DNA of 64,000 nucleotides from Cristatella mucedo (GCA_009760855.2 WPIO01000073.1:2005509-2069508), one strand, 5' to 3'. Numbered from the stretch's first letter, positions 1-11,719 are shown. Translations and numbers: made by a program. Notes: generated from the letters alone by a model not told the origin.

Positions 1-54
1 CAGAAGCAGGCTCGAGACTTTGGTATTACCATTTCGCGCGTCCGTGCGTGCCGA
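1..54 (+). CDS. PDZ domain exon a (partial, runs off left edge)
   Basis: Frame 1 reads QKQARDFGITIS, which fits the PDZ carboxylate-binding region of this family (IQK...GFGLTVSG in human LARG, from memory). The exon either continues left of the window or begins after the CAG ending at position 9. A phase-0 donor is available after position 54 (CGA|GTGTAT); it is only a moderate site, and other GT positions nearby give different lengths. The same frame stays open to about 128 and contains VVQS, which also resembles the family. I prefer the shorter exon because the next exon supplies the expected strand in the correct phase. The stretch from 55 to 6001 would then be intron. Confidence 0.4.
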
Positions 55-1326
55 GTGTATGGCTACCCACGAGCTGTAGTGCAGTCGTTTGGAGGAGCGG
101 GCGAGTACAGATGTCGTTTGGAGTGAGCAGTGACTTGAGCTCTCGTGACTCCGCCGGCTAGATCCGACTAGTGTGCTCTGTTGCTGGACTGCACTAGCGA
201 TGAGGTAGGCAACTCCCTTGCCACCCAGCCTCCCCCCACCCAGAGGGCAGATGGGCCATTCCTGTGATTGCATTGCTGTGATTATGCTGGCCTAATAGCC
301 GATGTATTATCGAGGCGAAGTTAGCTGCTATGGTATCGTTCTCCTCGTGGCTTAGGCATCGGTTCGAGAGGCTGGCTAGTGGCTGCTGCCGGCTCTTAAG
401 AGAGTAAGCAACCTAAACACGGAATATGTGCACGGGCGCCGTCGGAGCTCTGTAGGCTGTCGTAGAAGACCGAGCTGCTGAGTTGAAAGCAATGGTATAT
501 TTTGTTGGTCGTCGGAGACCTCATTGCAGCCTGACATTTTTGCTAAACAGCCGGGACTACTGCTGCTGAACAGCTTCCTCCACAACTTAGTCCTGCAGTT
601 CTGTGGCACAATGCCAATGCTGCGGACATTACCTATGTCAGGAGTTGCTTTTTTGGCCGTTGCATGCTGTAAAACAGCGCCCACTCAGTACCACCTGTTG
701 CCCCTGTGAGGTGGCGGTTGCATGATGTGGGGGCGGCATGACTAGTCAAGGCAGCTTGGCTGGCCGTGCCTCAGAGTACCGATGCAGCAGCCACAGTTAA
801 GCCTACTACAGGATAGACCTCGACCTTGCCCAAGGCAGCTAATCACAAGAAGGCTTCCGGAGGCATCCTTCTCCAGGCCCTCCTTCTCCATGCCGACGTC
901 TGTGAGAAAATGATCGCCAAAGAGGAACGTGGGAGCGACATTTTCTCCACGAGAATATCTCTACTCGTTCTGGACGAATGGGATTTTTTCCCTCTCTTCG
1001 TGGAGTCGTTACCCTGCTCTCCTCAAACCCTCAACTATCGCTGCCACTCGTGACTGCAGACTGGCAGTGACTCGGCAGCCTCTCCGGGGCCAAGTTGGTG
1101 CCGAGCAATTCGAATTCAGTAATTCGTTTTAATGTTGGTGCTGCAGATTGTGAGATTGCACTCCCTCCCCGCTGTTGCTGCCGGTGACCCGCAGCTTGCA
1201 TAGCCTAGTGGTGGCAGCCTGAAAAGTGATGCATCCACCTAACCCTCATCAGTTCAGGTAGCAGCACACAGCCTGTGCACAATATCTACCGGCCTCTATA
1301 TCTACTATATCTATATCTATATCTAT

Positions 1327-1397
1327 ATTGCCTAGAAAGAGATTGAGTTCTCTAAGGGGCATTATCAAGTGTGTTATTATTATTATTATTATTATCA
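1327..1397 (+). repeat. Solo LINE 3' tail with TTA repeat
   Basis: GCCTAGAAAGAGATTGAG...TATCAAGTG followed by about eight TTA units. The same tail ends every plus-strand LINE copy in the window. An ATCTAT-type simple repeat (1295-1326) abuts its 5' side. Confidence 0.8.
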
Positions 1398-2373
1398 TCA
1401 TCTACTGTTGTCTGTAGTGTACCATGCCGTGGGAACAGAAGCCCAGCTGCCAAAAGTCGAGCTATTGGCAACATTGCTCTAACGAAAGTGCAGAGAGTTG
1501 CCTGTACATTGAGGGCTGGCAGGCGACTCATTACAGGCTGATATGTACTCACCCAGGCAACGACTCAGTGACAGACCGTTGCCAAACGAGCATCTGCTTC
1601 ACTCACATTTCCTCCCCATATACATGCCAAGGCAGAATTAATAAACATGTCTAGTTACATAATTAAGTAGCACAGTGCTTGTAAGCCTGCTCACCTGGGA
1701 CTATTTCATTTGTGGATACGGTTTCGATTATGCACAGGAACATAAGGTTTTCTGCTATGGTCACTGGCACGTGTAGATGTGAACTGGTAGTGAGTGTCAT
1801 GAGGAATAGGGGTTCTTCTCATGATAGCTTCATCGCCTTGTCACATCTGAGCACTGGGTTCATGGTTGTGTTTGCGGTTGAATCGAGACGTCTCTCAATG
1901 ACCGTCACTGCTTTTCCTCGTGCTCTTTTCTGCCTGTCACACAATCGTCTAGAATGAGCCTGTTGCCTGCCGTGGAATACAAAGTCATTGCCAGTGATGA
2001 CAGAAACTGGATGCAAGTTCCTGACTTTTGGATTGCAATATAGCCCGAAAAATGGCTAGCCACCTAGAAGCCAAAGTGCAAGTGGTTTGCAAGCAGTCCG
2101 GTATCTTGTGTGCAAGACCTGGCGGTTTTCTGTCTAAACACTGCTATGTAGCTGCTTGAAAGTCTGGACTAGCCGTCAGTGCATACACACGTATAGCTCA
2201 CCAGTCAGCCTAATGGAAAAGAGTTGCCTATGCATGTCGATCGGCAGAGGCTACATGTATAGAGTCTGTCATTTACATTTCGGTAGCATCGCATTTTGTG
2301 TGTCCACAGTGTGTGTGCCTACTGTGTGCTCGACCACGCTGCTGGTAGTGATGTCATGTGTTATTCGCTTCAT

Positions 2374-2632
<259 letters not shown>

Positions 2633-3309
2633 CCTCTCTTTTTCTCTTCTCTCCTTTTCTTTCTCCTTTCCTTATCTGACTCTTCTTTGTCTGTCAGTCT
2701 GTCTCACTCTCTGCCTCCTACTCATACCTCCTATCCCTTTGCCAGACTGGTACTTGCTTCCGAAGTTTCTTTCAGGGCTCTGTAGCAGGATATGGAGCTT
2801 CGAATCAATAGCAAAACTAGTTCCATCGCAATGATGCAGAATATGGCTGCTTGGTTAGTCCAAAAAAGCAGTCATTGTCTGTCTTCTTTTGCTCAAGGAG
2901 CTGTAGTGGCACCCGGTTGACTAGAGTATATAAAGCAAAGTTCCGCTGCTCCGGCTTCTCAAGGCCCACCCAGGGAGGTCGGGTTTGTTCTACCCAGCTG
3001 AAGTACACGTCGAGCTGCACCCCTTTTCAGCCTCCTCGTACTCTCAGGTCTTCTCGTGCAGCAGCAAATTAGCCGTTCGCCTGTTTTGCTTTAAGACCGT
3101 TGGCCAGCAGGTGCTGTTGCTCAGCTGTTCCAGGATTGAACTGCTGAGCTCAGTTCGTCAATTCTTCTGCAACGGTGTCAATTCTTCTGCAATAGCGTCT
3201 TTTCTCTGGCTGCCGGCAGACTCAGGGCGAACTCTTTCCAGTCATCATTGTGCACTTACCTACTTTTATTTAGCTCACTGCCTCCTGCTGCCCCAAGAAT
3301 CGACTGTGC

Positions 3310-3680
3310 CCCCTCTCCCTCCCTCCTGCCATCTCTCACTCTCTCTCTCCCCCTTCTCTCTCTCTCCCCCCCTCTCTCTCTCTCTCTCTCTCTCCCTCCC
3401 TTCCTCCTCCCCTTTCTCTTTCTCTGTCTCTCTCTGTCTGTCTCTTTCTGTCCCTCTTTCTCACTCTCTCTGTGTTCCTCTCTTTTTTCTCTGTCTCTCT
3501 CTTTCTCTATCACTCTCTCTGTGTCTGTCTTTGTCTCTTTATTCCCCATCACCTCTCTCTGTCGCTATCCCTCTGTCTCATCTGTCTGTCTGTTCGTCTT
3601 TCTGTCTGTCTCTCTCTCTGTGTCCCTCTCTCACTGTCACTGTCTGTCTCTCTGTCTCTCTTGCTGTCTCTCTCCGTTTT
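3310..3680. repeat. CT-rich low-complexity tract
   Basis: Imperfect TCTC/TCTG/TCCC repeats on the plus strand for about 370 bp. A second, shorter T/C-rich stretch lies at 2633-2760. The Ser/Leu-rich open frames are artefacts. Confidence 0.9.
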
Positions 3681-4125
3681 GCATTAAAGGAAATCTGCTA
3701 GCCACAGCCTCTCGGGCTTCGAGTGCACCACAGCATATTGTCCAGCGTGAGAGGTGCTCAGTCTTGAATATTAGCAAGGGGTGTGAGCACAATCTCGTGT
3801 TTCGAGCTGCAGCGTTACTGGCTGCAGCCCGTTTCTCGACTGGTCTCTGACGGCCCAGCTCGGCCATGCAATCCTGTAGCCCCGGACGGCCTGTGCAGAG
3901 AGGTGCGGGGTGTGGCACTCGCCAGTAGGCACGTTGCTCTGAGTGCACTAAGGCAGTCTACAGCAGCCGCAGTAGCATCGGCAGCAGCAGAAAAGCTCCA
4001 TGGTTCAAGCATGTTGTGTCATATCCCTGCCATAGTAGCACAGGGCTAGTCATCACTGCTGCTGCTGCTGCGAAATCAAGCAGCCAAAGTGAACTTTGTG
4101 TTCAGGGAGTGAAAGCCGTTTAGAA

Positions 4126-4275
4126 ATGAGCTGATTTGGTCCAGAGGTTAAGTTGCTCGACCCAACCAAGGTCTGGCTGCAGTCGTGGGCTCGAGCCCCG
4201 AGGCACATGCAAAGCGCCTGCATAGAGATTAAGTTTTTGTGGGGCGCTATACAAATGAATTATATTATATGAATA
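4126..4275 (+). repeat. SINE-1 copy (tRNA-derived head, LINE-type tail)
   Basis: The head has a box-A-like TGGTCCAGAGGTTAAG and a box-B-like GTGGGCTCGAGCCCC, about 40 bp apart, as in pol III promoters of tRNA-derived SINEs. The tail AAAGCGCCTGCATAGAGATTAAG...GCGCTATACAAATG is homologous to the 3' end of the LINE family here. Other copies: 14.68, 16.63 and 35.68 kb. Confidence 0.85.
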
Positions 4276-5670
4276 TATGAATACAAAATAAATACAGCCA
4301 CGTGCATCCAAAGATGTAGTACCGGCAGTTTGGCACTGTGGTCCAAAGAATGTGCTAATTAATAAGCCTGCGTCGTCTGTTTAGTTCTTGCTGGATTTTC
4401 TGTAGGATTATCACACCTAGTGATCGCTTGCTCTTCAAATGAACCCGTGTGGTGACAGTAGTCCCACCTCTCTGCCCGAGGTCAAACAAGGCTCCTTGCA
4501 GTTCAGCAGGAGCAGAATTATAGCATGGCATGCTGCAGTGACTCGGCCAGGCGATCAACCAGCCAGATGCTTTTAGCCGTGTGCACTGATTTTCGCTGCA
4601 AGGTTTGTGTGAAGCTGAGGCCGATTGAAACTCGTGAACTTGACACGGCTCTTGTAAGCATGCCGTCGTGGCCAGCCGGCCGCTCATTATTGAGAGCACT
4701 CGGTATCAACGGGGCAAACTGACGACAGGTGTGATTATGGGCAGCAGCTTGCCATTCTAGCCATTCTAGTGCCCGGTCCTCTTCGGAATGATGATAGAGC
4801 CAGATAGACAATCTGGCTTCAGCACTGCTTGCACTTGACTGCACCGAGTCCGAAGTTCATACGTATAGCTTGTTGCCGGGTAGCCGAACTGTCATTTGCC
4901 AAGCTTGACGGCTAGAGGTCGAACCCGTGCGGTTTTGAGGATTTATCAGCACCCTAAAGCATGCTGTCCCGTCTGGTCTGCCGGACCCTCCCCCAATCCT
5001 ACCAGCAACACTTGGTGCTCAGGTACCAGGAATGGGCCCCTATTTCTTCTGCTCGGTGCTGTGATGCGCTCAACCTACCGAGACAGCAACAGTGGAAGGA
5101 AGAGTGCCTCGAATGTGGCCTCGATGAATGCAGCGTCTCAGCTGCCCCGGCCCGAGAGCCCGGTGTGTGTATGCAGGCCGTCTGGCGTTCATTAGCTCAC
5201 AGTGTGGCATTGTTAGCCGTTTTGGAGCTCTGACCCCCTCTGACAATCTGGCCTGCTGAACTGGCAGCTTCCGTTAGCCTCCATGCCGAGTGTCTCCGAG
5301 CTGCTCCCTGTCGTACTGCACATGTTGGCTCCCCACGGCTTGGGGGGTGGCTAAGTAGAAACCGAGAATGCAGCCGCAGGTCCGCACTGGCTGCCGATAG
5401 CATCGGGCAGAACTGACTGCCTTCATTTGTTCAGCCGGTCAGCAGCTGAGGCGGCAGCAGCATTGGGTGCGATCGAACGGCTGGGATCTACGTGAAGCCA
5501 GCGTGGGGTCTGCTACGCTGGGACTCCATCTGCAATTTCGCAGCAGCGGCCGAGCTATCGGGCAGAGCCGTGACGGGACAAATGGTGCTTCGAAGTTCAT
5601 TTTGGCAGCATCGTCGAGAGCATCATCGGCTCGGTACGTCGGCTTGCGTTCGAAGGAAGAAAGTAGGAGG

Positions 5671-5774
<104 letters not shown>

Positions 5775-6001
5775 AGGGATGGAGAGGGATTGGGGGCAGG
5801 AACAGCAAGGGGGAATGCTAGTGGAGGCCTGTGCAGAAGCATGCCCTGAGTGGAAACCGCACGGACAGTACAAGTACCTCGATTTAGCCAAGAAGGGCGC
5901 TCCCCCCCCCCCCGACCGTATCCTTGTCGGAGACAGCCAATAGGAACAAGGCTGGCAGGGTGCATCGGTCAGCTGGCCCCCATCTACCTATGCCGATGCA
6001 G

Positions 6002-6038
6002 CATGTGTACAGTCACTTGTACCTGCAGGGCGGCCAGC
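6002..6038 (+). CDS. PDZ domain exon b (37-nt exon)
   Basis: An acceptor (ATGCAG) precedes 6002 and a perfect GTAAGT donor follows 6038. In phase 0 to 1 it reads HVYSHLYLQGGQ. LYLQ matches the family strand VFVQ that directly precedes the conserved D-G-A-A turn, and the phase joins exactly to the next exon, giving HGAAAKAG. The loop before the strand appears longer than in human LARG and PDZ-RhoGEF. The upstream frame is open for some distance, so the acceptor could lie further left; the donor side is much firmer than the acceptor side. The following intron is only 131 bp. Confidence 0.55.
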
Positions 6039-6169
6039 GTAAGTCCGTCGAGTCATGTGATTGTCAGCCTTACTTGGAGCCTGCTTGACTTGCAATGCAG
6101 TGTGTTATTGTTGAGCAAAGGGTGAGACTGCTTGCTGTCTAATAATGTGTGGCATTTTTTGTCTTGCAG

Positions 6170-6219
6170 ATGGGGCAGCTGCAAAAGCAGGAGTCGTGCA
6201 AGGCGACAAGATTGCCAAG
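6170..6219 (+). CDS. PDZ domain exon c (GAAAKAG...GDKIAK)
   Basis: The acceptor is TTTTTTGTCTTGCAG and the donor is AAG|GTAGGT. After two bases that complete a split codon it reads GAAAKAGVVQGDKIAK. This is the helix-alpha-A and beta-4 part of a PDZ domain; human LARG has GAAMRAG..GDRIIK at the same place (from memory). Length is 50 nt, entering in phase 1 and leaving in phase 0. It is one of the most securely recognised exons in the window. The downstream intron (6220-7845) contains the CAG microsatellite and a long AC microsatellite. Confidence 0.88.
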
Positions 6220-6403
6220 GTAGGTGAAGTGCAGGTGCAACATGCAGTGTGAATGTGATCTCAGGCTCTCCTCCTCAAGCGAGGCTCTTTGTTGCTCCTC
6301 CAGCGCCTACCAACAGTGCATGATGCTACCTCATTTTCTGCCATCCTTAATTGCTACCTCCTTGCTCGACCATGCTTCTGCGTTCGGTCCCTAGACAGAC
6401 GAA

Positions 6404-6516
<113 letters not shown>

Positions 6517-7125
6517 ATCGACAAATGGCATGCTTATAGTGACAGATCTTGGCTCTCGTGCAAGCAGTTGCCGACTCTTAAGCATAGCCCTCAGATGGTA
6601 GCATCAAGGCGGTGTGTTTGTGCAAAGCTTGCAATACAGTCGTGCAATGCTTCTGTTTAGGCTCTGATCGTGCTGATGCTTGAGCAGATTAGGGTAGTCA
6701 CCACTCTCTCTTGCCCACCTATGTAATAGTGCAAACAGTCCTTGGCACCTTGGCTGCATGTTGTGGTTATGCCCCTCTGCATCCTGCCTGTTGTTGCTAT
6801 GTCCCGCTGCTCCAGACTTGACCAAGTTCCACTTGTCTTGCTGCTTAGAGTCAAAGAGGCCTCCACCCAGCCGGGCGCCGAGAAGCATGCACAGGGCATT
6901 TGACATGCATTCTTCAGTTTGTCGCCTTCCCTGTTGACAATACATGTCCCAGTGTCTCGTTCAGCTTCTGCTCATTGTTCTGGGATACTGCCTGCCCTAC
7001 TTATGTGTATCGTGTTGCCATCTGGTTTTCTTATTTATGCTTTCACATTTTTACCTATGATTGCAACGTCTACAAGCCCTTAATCTTTCCATGTCTTGAA
7101 TAATATGGCACTACCGGGCTGACAC

Positions 7126-7128
<3 letters not shown>

Positions 7129-7175
<47 letters not shown>

Positions 7176-7203
7176 AACACATACACACATTACACACATA
7201 CAC

Positions 7204-7283
<80 letters not shown>
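7129..7283. repeat. (AC)n microsatellite
   Basis: AC tracts of about 45 and 75 bp with a short ATACACA-type interruption between them. Confidence 0.95.
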
Positions 7284-7284
<1 letters not shown>

Positions 7285-7845
7285 CATACACACACATACA
7301 CACAGACACACGCACATACACGTGTGTGCTCTCACCATTGCACAGGCACACCTTGCGCATGCATGCTCGAGCGCATAATTGTGTATGTACGTGTGCATGC
7401 TTGAGCATGTACATGCATATGTTAGTTTGCATTCATATGCACACCATACGAACAGTGACGTTGCTGCTTGCATTCGTATTCAAATGATTATATTGATTGT
7501 GTTTGTGGGCATGCACACTCCAAGTTCTGCTGTTTTATGGACGTTCGCGAGCTATTTTTTAAGTGCTTTTGGCTAGCCTTGCTGTGGGAGCACCATTTTG
7601 CACAGGTTTGGCTTCAAGCTTCCACCGGGGCAAATTATTTGTTTAGGACCCCACATTCCCACAGGTTTAAGGAGCTAAATTGACCCCACTTTTTTCTTAT
7701 TCTTCGTGTCCTGGATGCAAATCGATATTGAAAGGTGGCCCACTTTTTGATTATTCTTTAAAGAGTGTCGTTTATAAGCTACTGATCTGTTGGATCTTCC
7801 ATCTGTGAACTGGGCATCTCACAGCAACGCTGTGTCTTGTTTTAG

Positions 7846-7903
7846 GTCAATGGCGTAGTGGTGATTAATTCAAACCATGCCGAAGTGGTGACTCTGATCA
7901 AGG
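7846..7903 (+). CDS. PDZ domain exon d (VNG...SNHAEVV)
   Basis: The acceptor is CTTGTTTTAG and the donor AAGG|GTATGT. It reads VNGVVVINSNHAEVVTLIK plus one base. The VNG turn and the alpha-B helix with SNHxEVVxLIK are diagnostic for this RhoGEF subfamily; the His is the usual alpha-B1 residue of class I PDZ domains. Length 58 nt, phase 0 to 1. The donor lies inside a 53-bp tandem duplication, so a second copy of the same donor sits 53 bp downstream. The final PDZ strand (human SYVALTV) should follow in a phase 1 exon that I cannot place with confidence. Confidence 0.9.
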
Positions 7904-8006
7904 GTATGTGATTCTTGAAATGTTTTATGTTCTATGGGTCGTTTCGTGCATTGAGGGTATGTGATTCGTGAAAAGTTTTATGTTCTATAGGTCGTTTTGT
8001 GCATTG
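7901..8006 (+). repeat. 53-bp tandem duplication containing a splice donor
   Basis: Positions 7901-7953 and 7954-8006 are near-identical. Each begins AGGGTATGTGATTC and contains TTTTATGTTCTAT and CGTGCATTG or TGTGCATTG. The first copy spans the last three bases of PDZ exon d and its donor. Confidence 0.9.
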
Positions 8007-8074
8007 TATATCAAGCTTTCAAGGGGTTCTATTCATGTTAACCATGATTACAATGGTTAACCAACCTGGGTACC

Positions 8075-8192
8075 AGGGGTTGAGGCATAACTCTTCACGG
8101 CCCGAGCCCTGCAGTGGGCGATCCTTCATTGCCCACTGCGAGCTGTAGTTAAGGCTCTTCTGCTACCATGAAAATGAGGCTGCTAAATCGGC
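8075..8192 (+). repeat. SINE-2 copy, sense, 3' part
   Basis: Contains a near-perfect hairpin GCAGTGGGCGAT...ATTGCCCACTGC (8111-8139), then GGCTCTTCTGC and AAATGAGGCTGCTAAAT. The last block is the 3' end of the SINE-2 family, seen inverted at 15.89, 18.2 and 59.98 kb. Confidence 0.7.
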
Positions 8193-8364
8193 CAACTTTT
8201 AACTTTCCCTTAAGTAGTGATGATTTCTTTTCCACTGTGGCTCCATGCAGTCGCAGGACATTCACTTGGGGGGCCTTGCCTAAGCTGTGGCAGTACCTGG
8301 CAACTTATTTTTTATTGCCTCTCGGCAACAGTCAATTACTAGCTATAAACGTATGCTATGCTTG

Positions 8365-8450
8365 CTTCCTTTGCTGCAAATGTAAAGTGCCTAGAGAGAG
8401 ATTGAGTTCTCTGATGGCACTATATCAAATGGGTTATTATTATTATTAAG
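8365..8450 (+). repeat. Solo LINE 3' tail
   Basis: TTTGCTGCAAATGTAAAGTG, CCTAGAGAGAGATTGAG, TATATCAAATG, then TTATTATTATTA. Identical in layout to the tails of the longer LINE copies. Confidence 0.85.
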
Positions 8451-9364
8451 ATTATGCTTTTACTGAAATTAACTTAATCTTGTTGGTGTGAGGTTATTTT
8501 TGTAGCAGTGCCACAGCTGTTCGTTTCAAACCTGTGCTTGAGAAAAAATTAGTACCATTGCAGAGCGCGCTTGCCTGGACACAGTTACCCTCAGTTGAAA
8601 CTAGTGATTGACATCTTACAGTGGCGCCCCCAAGGTAGTTGTAGCTCCGAAGATGGACAAGACCCTGGGGCATTACGGGGATTAATTCCGGGAGTGCCGA
8701 CATGTTTACCTTGGCAGAAGATGACCAGCCATGTGAGGATGGACTGTCGATGCCAGCTCCATCAGGTCGATTGATGGGACCACACAGTGTCTGCTGGCAC
8801 TCGGAACACCCAGGAGCAATGTTCATAGTTTCCGTCGTTTTTTCCGGTGGCTCTCTAATAGCTCATATGGCTGTCGAGCATCGTAGGAATCCGGTTTCAG
8901 TGCAGCCTTGTGACCTTCTTCAGTGCTTCGTTTTCCTTGGCGTATCGATCGAGTGGATGCATGCCGTAACTCGCTGGTCGCGAATGCAATTCGCTCAGGC
9001 ATAGGGAATGTCCTAGGGATGAAGCGTACCAGTCAACTCAGCCGCTTTCTGAAATCTATATACAGTAAGAAACATTTGTTTGCTCGTTGGTTGTTTTTTC
9101 ATGGTTAGACTCACTGCTAGTGTCCGATGTACCTGTGTCTAATGCAGCCGTAGCTGCTACCAGCAGTTGGCATCCGGCGATCTGACCGAAAAGCTGAGGG
9201 CTGAGCCCTTGGCTTATTCAATATTCCTCCTCGGCTTGTGCCTCTGTGTTGACACCCTGCACCGTGCTTGCTTATCTACTCGACAAAGCAGAAAGCTCGC
9301 AGCAGCCTATTTTGAAGAGCCGTGATATTTAAAAGTTTCGTAATCTGGTCTTTGCTCCGCTGTC

Positions 9365-9515
9365 CCACTTTATGTGGCAGCAGCAAAGCCTTCTCGAAGG
9401 CTCTGTCGACTGCTCGTAGCCGGTAGTGAAGGATTATTGCCTGCTGCAGGACTCGAGCCCGAGACCAGGGTACTGTAATGCAAGAGCCTTACTGCTGGAC
9501 TAAGACCCGGTGGCT
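9365..9515 (-). repeat. SINE-2 fragment, antisense
   Basis: Diverged copy with an inverted box-B-like GACTCGAGCCCGAGACC and the hairpin remnant GAAGGATTATTGCCTGCTGCAGG. It ends near GACTAAGACCCGGTGGC, the inverted 5' end of the family. Confidence 0.65.
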
Positions 9516-10053
9516 TCTCTGGTTATTGCTGGTGCTACACAACCACCATTCCTCGGTCTTGGTCACGTGAACATCCCACGTAGGTTTGTCTCGTGGGCAA
9601 CCCTGCCGTTTTTGCTTGATAGCTAGCACTTAAGCCGGGTGAGGGGGAAATGTGGGCGTGACAGGTCTAGTGCAGTGGGAGCTTCCTGCTCGAGGTGCAT
9701 GACGCCCGATCATCGCTTATATTATGGACAGCTAGTGAAAATCGTACATTGGGGGAGAGGGCAGCCAGCCAGCCAGCTCTTGGTGCTGCTGCTGCTGCGT
9801 GCGTACAGTGCTTGGCCCTATTGCAAGAGCGCCAAGAGCTCGAACGTCAGTTTTCTCTCCCCAGCACCATCCTCTAGTTGGTGGCTGTTTACTAGCTTGG
9901 CCGTGACGTCAGTTTTTGCTGGTCACCAGCCTAATCTTTGATTAGCCGGAGCATTGGAGTAAGTCTTTAAGTAGCCAATTAGGGAAATGAAACTCTCTCG
10001 ACACTGGCCCGGCCAGGTAGGGAGCCGAGTGGTCCTAGTCTGGCCACTAGTCC

Positions 10054-10054
<1 letters not shown>

Positions 10055-10088
<34 letters not shown>
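10055..10088. repeat. (CTG)11 microsatellite
   Basis: About eleven CTG units. Short CTG/CAG runs are common throughout the window. Confidence 0.9.
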
Positions 10089-10089
<1 letters not shown>

Positions 10090-10599
10090 AAAGCTCGGCC
10101 TGTTTTGGGCAGCCGGGGCTCGAAACCGCCGGCGCTCGGTCGTCCCTGCAAGCCTCTTTCCTGCCGGCACTGTTGTTGAATAGTCGAGCAGTTTGACTTC
10201 GAAGTGCTGTCAGCCAGCCTGCTGAGCTCTGGCCTACCTCTAGCTCACACATGCCTTGGCCCCGGCCGTGGCTGCATGCAAAGCTGCCCTCGTGAAGGAA
10301 TTCGAACCGCCTCGGCTGGGTTTAATGTTTATTTTCTGGTGGCAGCAAAGCAGAAGCCGAGAGCTTCTGTGGCAGTGGCTCCGGCCTGAGATGAACGGCT
10401 AAACCGGCGAATGATGCAGCGTCACCCTGCAGCCCCCCCAGCCATAGCGGCCTAACCACTGTAGGCAGCAGAGGTCTAGCTCAGCCGAGCAGCTTTGAGC
10501 CGAAGAAAAGCAGTTGAAAAGGAGTATATGGCCTAATCAAGGCATAGCAAACAGTGGCTGATGAGCTAGACAAATGACATGCCAATTCATCTTATTGAA

Positions 10600-11460
10600 A
10601 TTAGCAGTGGCTGCTGCCGCCCCTGCTCAGATACCGGCTACTCGGGATTGCTTGGGGCACTGTTGCTGCCTCGTAGCCGAGCTGCATTCAATAGCCCAAA
10701 CGAAGCAGCTGCAGCCGGCCGGCGCGTGCCGAAGCCTTAGCCGCCTGGCTGCTGACCAGAAAGCCGCTGCTGCTCAAAGGCGCCGGTGCCAGAGAGGCTC
10801 GGCTGAATCTGCAGCTATTCGGGGAGGCCGTGGGCCTCGAGAGCGGACGGCGCCGACCACCTGCAGTCTGAACGCCGGGCAGAGTGTGAGATTCCGGCTG
10901 GACTCTGCAGCAGCTGTGCCAAGGACTTGGCGCATAGCAGAGAGTGTGCTGCTTTGCTGACCGGACTGGAGTCGCACAGAGCCGCCGGCCGGCTCGGCTG
11001 GCGAGCAGCTAAGGTCGCTTGCCAAGCGTCGAAGTCGTCGTCTTGCCCAACGAGAGCCAGCTGGTTTTGCTTTTGAGCCGTCGGATGTAATCACGGTCGC
11101 TCCTGGTCGACCAGCCGTACGCCGTGGCATGGATGCATTTAGCGCAGCGGTCAGTGCCGGCCGCTGCAGCTCAGACTTGAGCGGCGGAGGGGATAGCGGC
11201 CGCAACGACGACAGGGCGCAGCAGCCGTCTCGGCGTCCACTAGCCATGCGGCTATGGCCTGCCCACAGTCCGACTCGGCGCCCGGCAGAGACAGCGGCGG
11301 CTTCGGCGGCAGCAGAGCCGGCAGTAGCCACGGCGCGTCCCACAGAGCACGGTGCCGACGGTGAGGCCGAAGCTGCCAAGAGCGCGGCAGCTGCTGCCAA
11401 ATCGAAGACGGCTGCGTCTAGTTCGAGGAGGCGGAGTCGCGTCGGTCGTTGTACGTGAGT
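10600..11460. promoter_or_regulatory. GC-rich, CpG-dense island (possible internal promoter)
   Basis: Much richer in GC and CpG than the flanking introns, with many CGG, GCCG and CGTCG steps and few stop codons on either strand. The longest open frame in the window (antisense 10774-11526, 250 codons) falls here, but it is Ala/Ser/Arg-rich and probably only reflects base composition. Islands like this often mark promoters in animals; no TATA box or other core element is evident to me. Confidence 0.4.
11129..11453 (+). CDS. Candidate alternative first exon in the GC island
   Basis: An ATG-initiated frame (MDAFSAAVSAGRCSSDLSGG) stays open for 108 codons and reaches a consensus GTGAGT donor at 11454. 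The protein is low-complexity: Ala, Arg and Ser, ending RRRSRVGRC. If real it would be an N-terminus supplied by an internal promoter. Its donor phase (2) does not match the next well-supported exons (12529 enters in phase 1, 26649 in phase 0), which argues against direct splicing to them. No homology is recognisable. Low confidence. Confidence 0.2.
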
Positions 11461-11717
11461 CCTGGTGCTGCCCAAGCTGACCTGCCTTTTCTTTGGCTCC
11501 CCTTTTCTGAGGATCCCACCCCTCACCGGCCCTCTATCCAGCCTCTCTGTCCGCCCCCTCTGCAGCTACCAACTGTGAGCCAACGGTCGCGGTTGCAGCT
11601 GGCCCGGCTGAGGGTGGAGGGCAGAGTGCCACAGCTGGTCAGTGCAAGGAGCCGGCTGAAGAGGCCACTGCTGAGAGCCCTGGACTCAGTCAGTGGAGCA
11701 GTGTCAGCCTGGGAGCC

Positions 11718-11719
<2 letters not shown>

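Noticed and set aside
80-128. Extension of PDZ exon a through VVQSFGGAG
   Set aside because: It resembles the family's FVQS, but no donor gives the required phase, whereas the 6002-6038 exon has a perfect donor and correct phase.
3256-3701. Ser/Leu-rich and Arg/Glu-rich frames
   Set aside because: They arise from the CT tract on the two strands. The same applies to the frames at 5.5-5.9, 11.7, 39.0 and 55.9 kb.
7080-7473. Cys-Val repeat proteins
   Set aside because: AC/GT microsatellite artefacts; likewise at 29.3, 47.1 and 50.8 kb.
8590-8640. Possible LTR end and primer-binding site (TTACAGTGGCGCCCCCAAGG)
   Set aside because: The 3' part does not match a tRNA 3' end well, no second LTR is visible, and the downstream frame has no gag or protease features.
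10774-11526. 250-codon antisense ORF, the longest in the window
   Set aside because: Ala/Ser/Arg-rich, in a GC-rich island where stops are rare in every frame. No domain, no antisense splice support.
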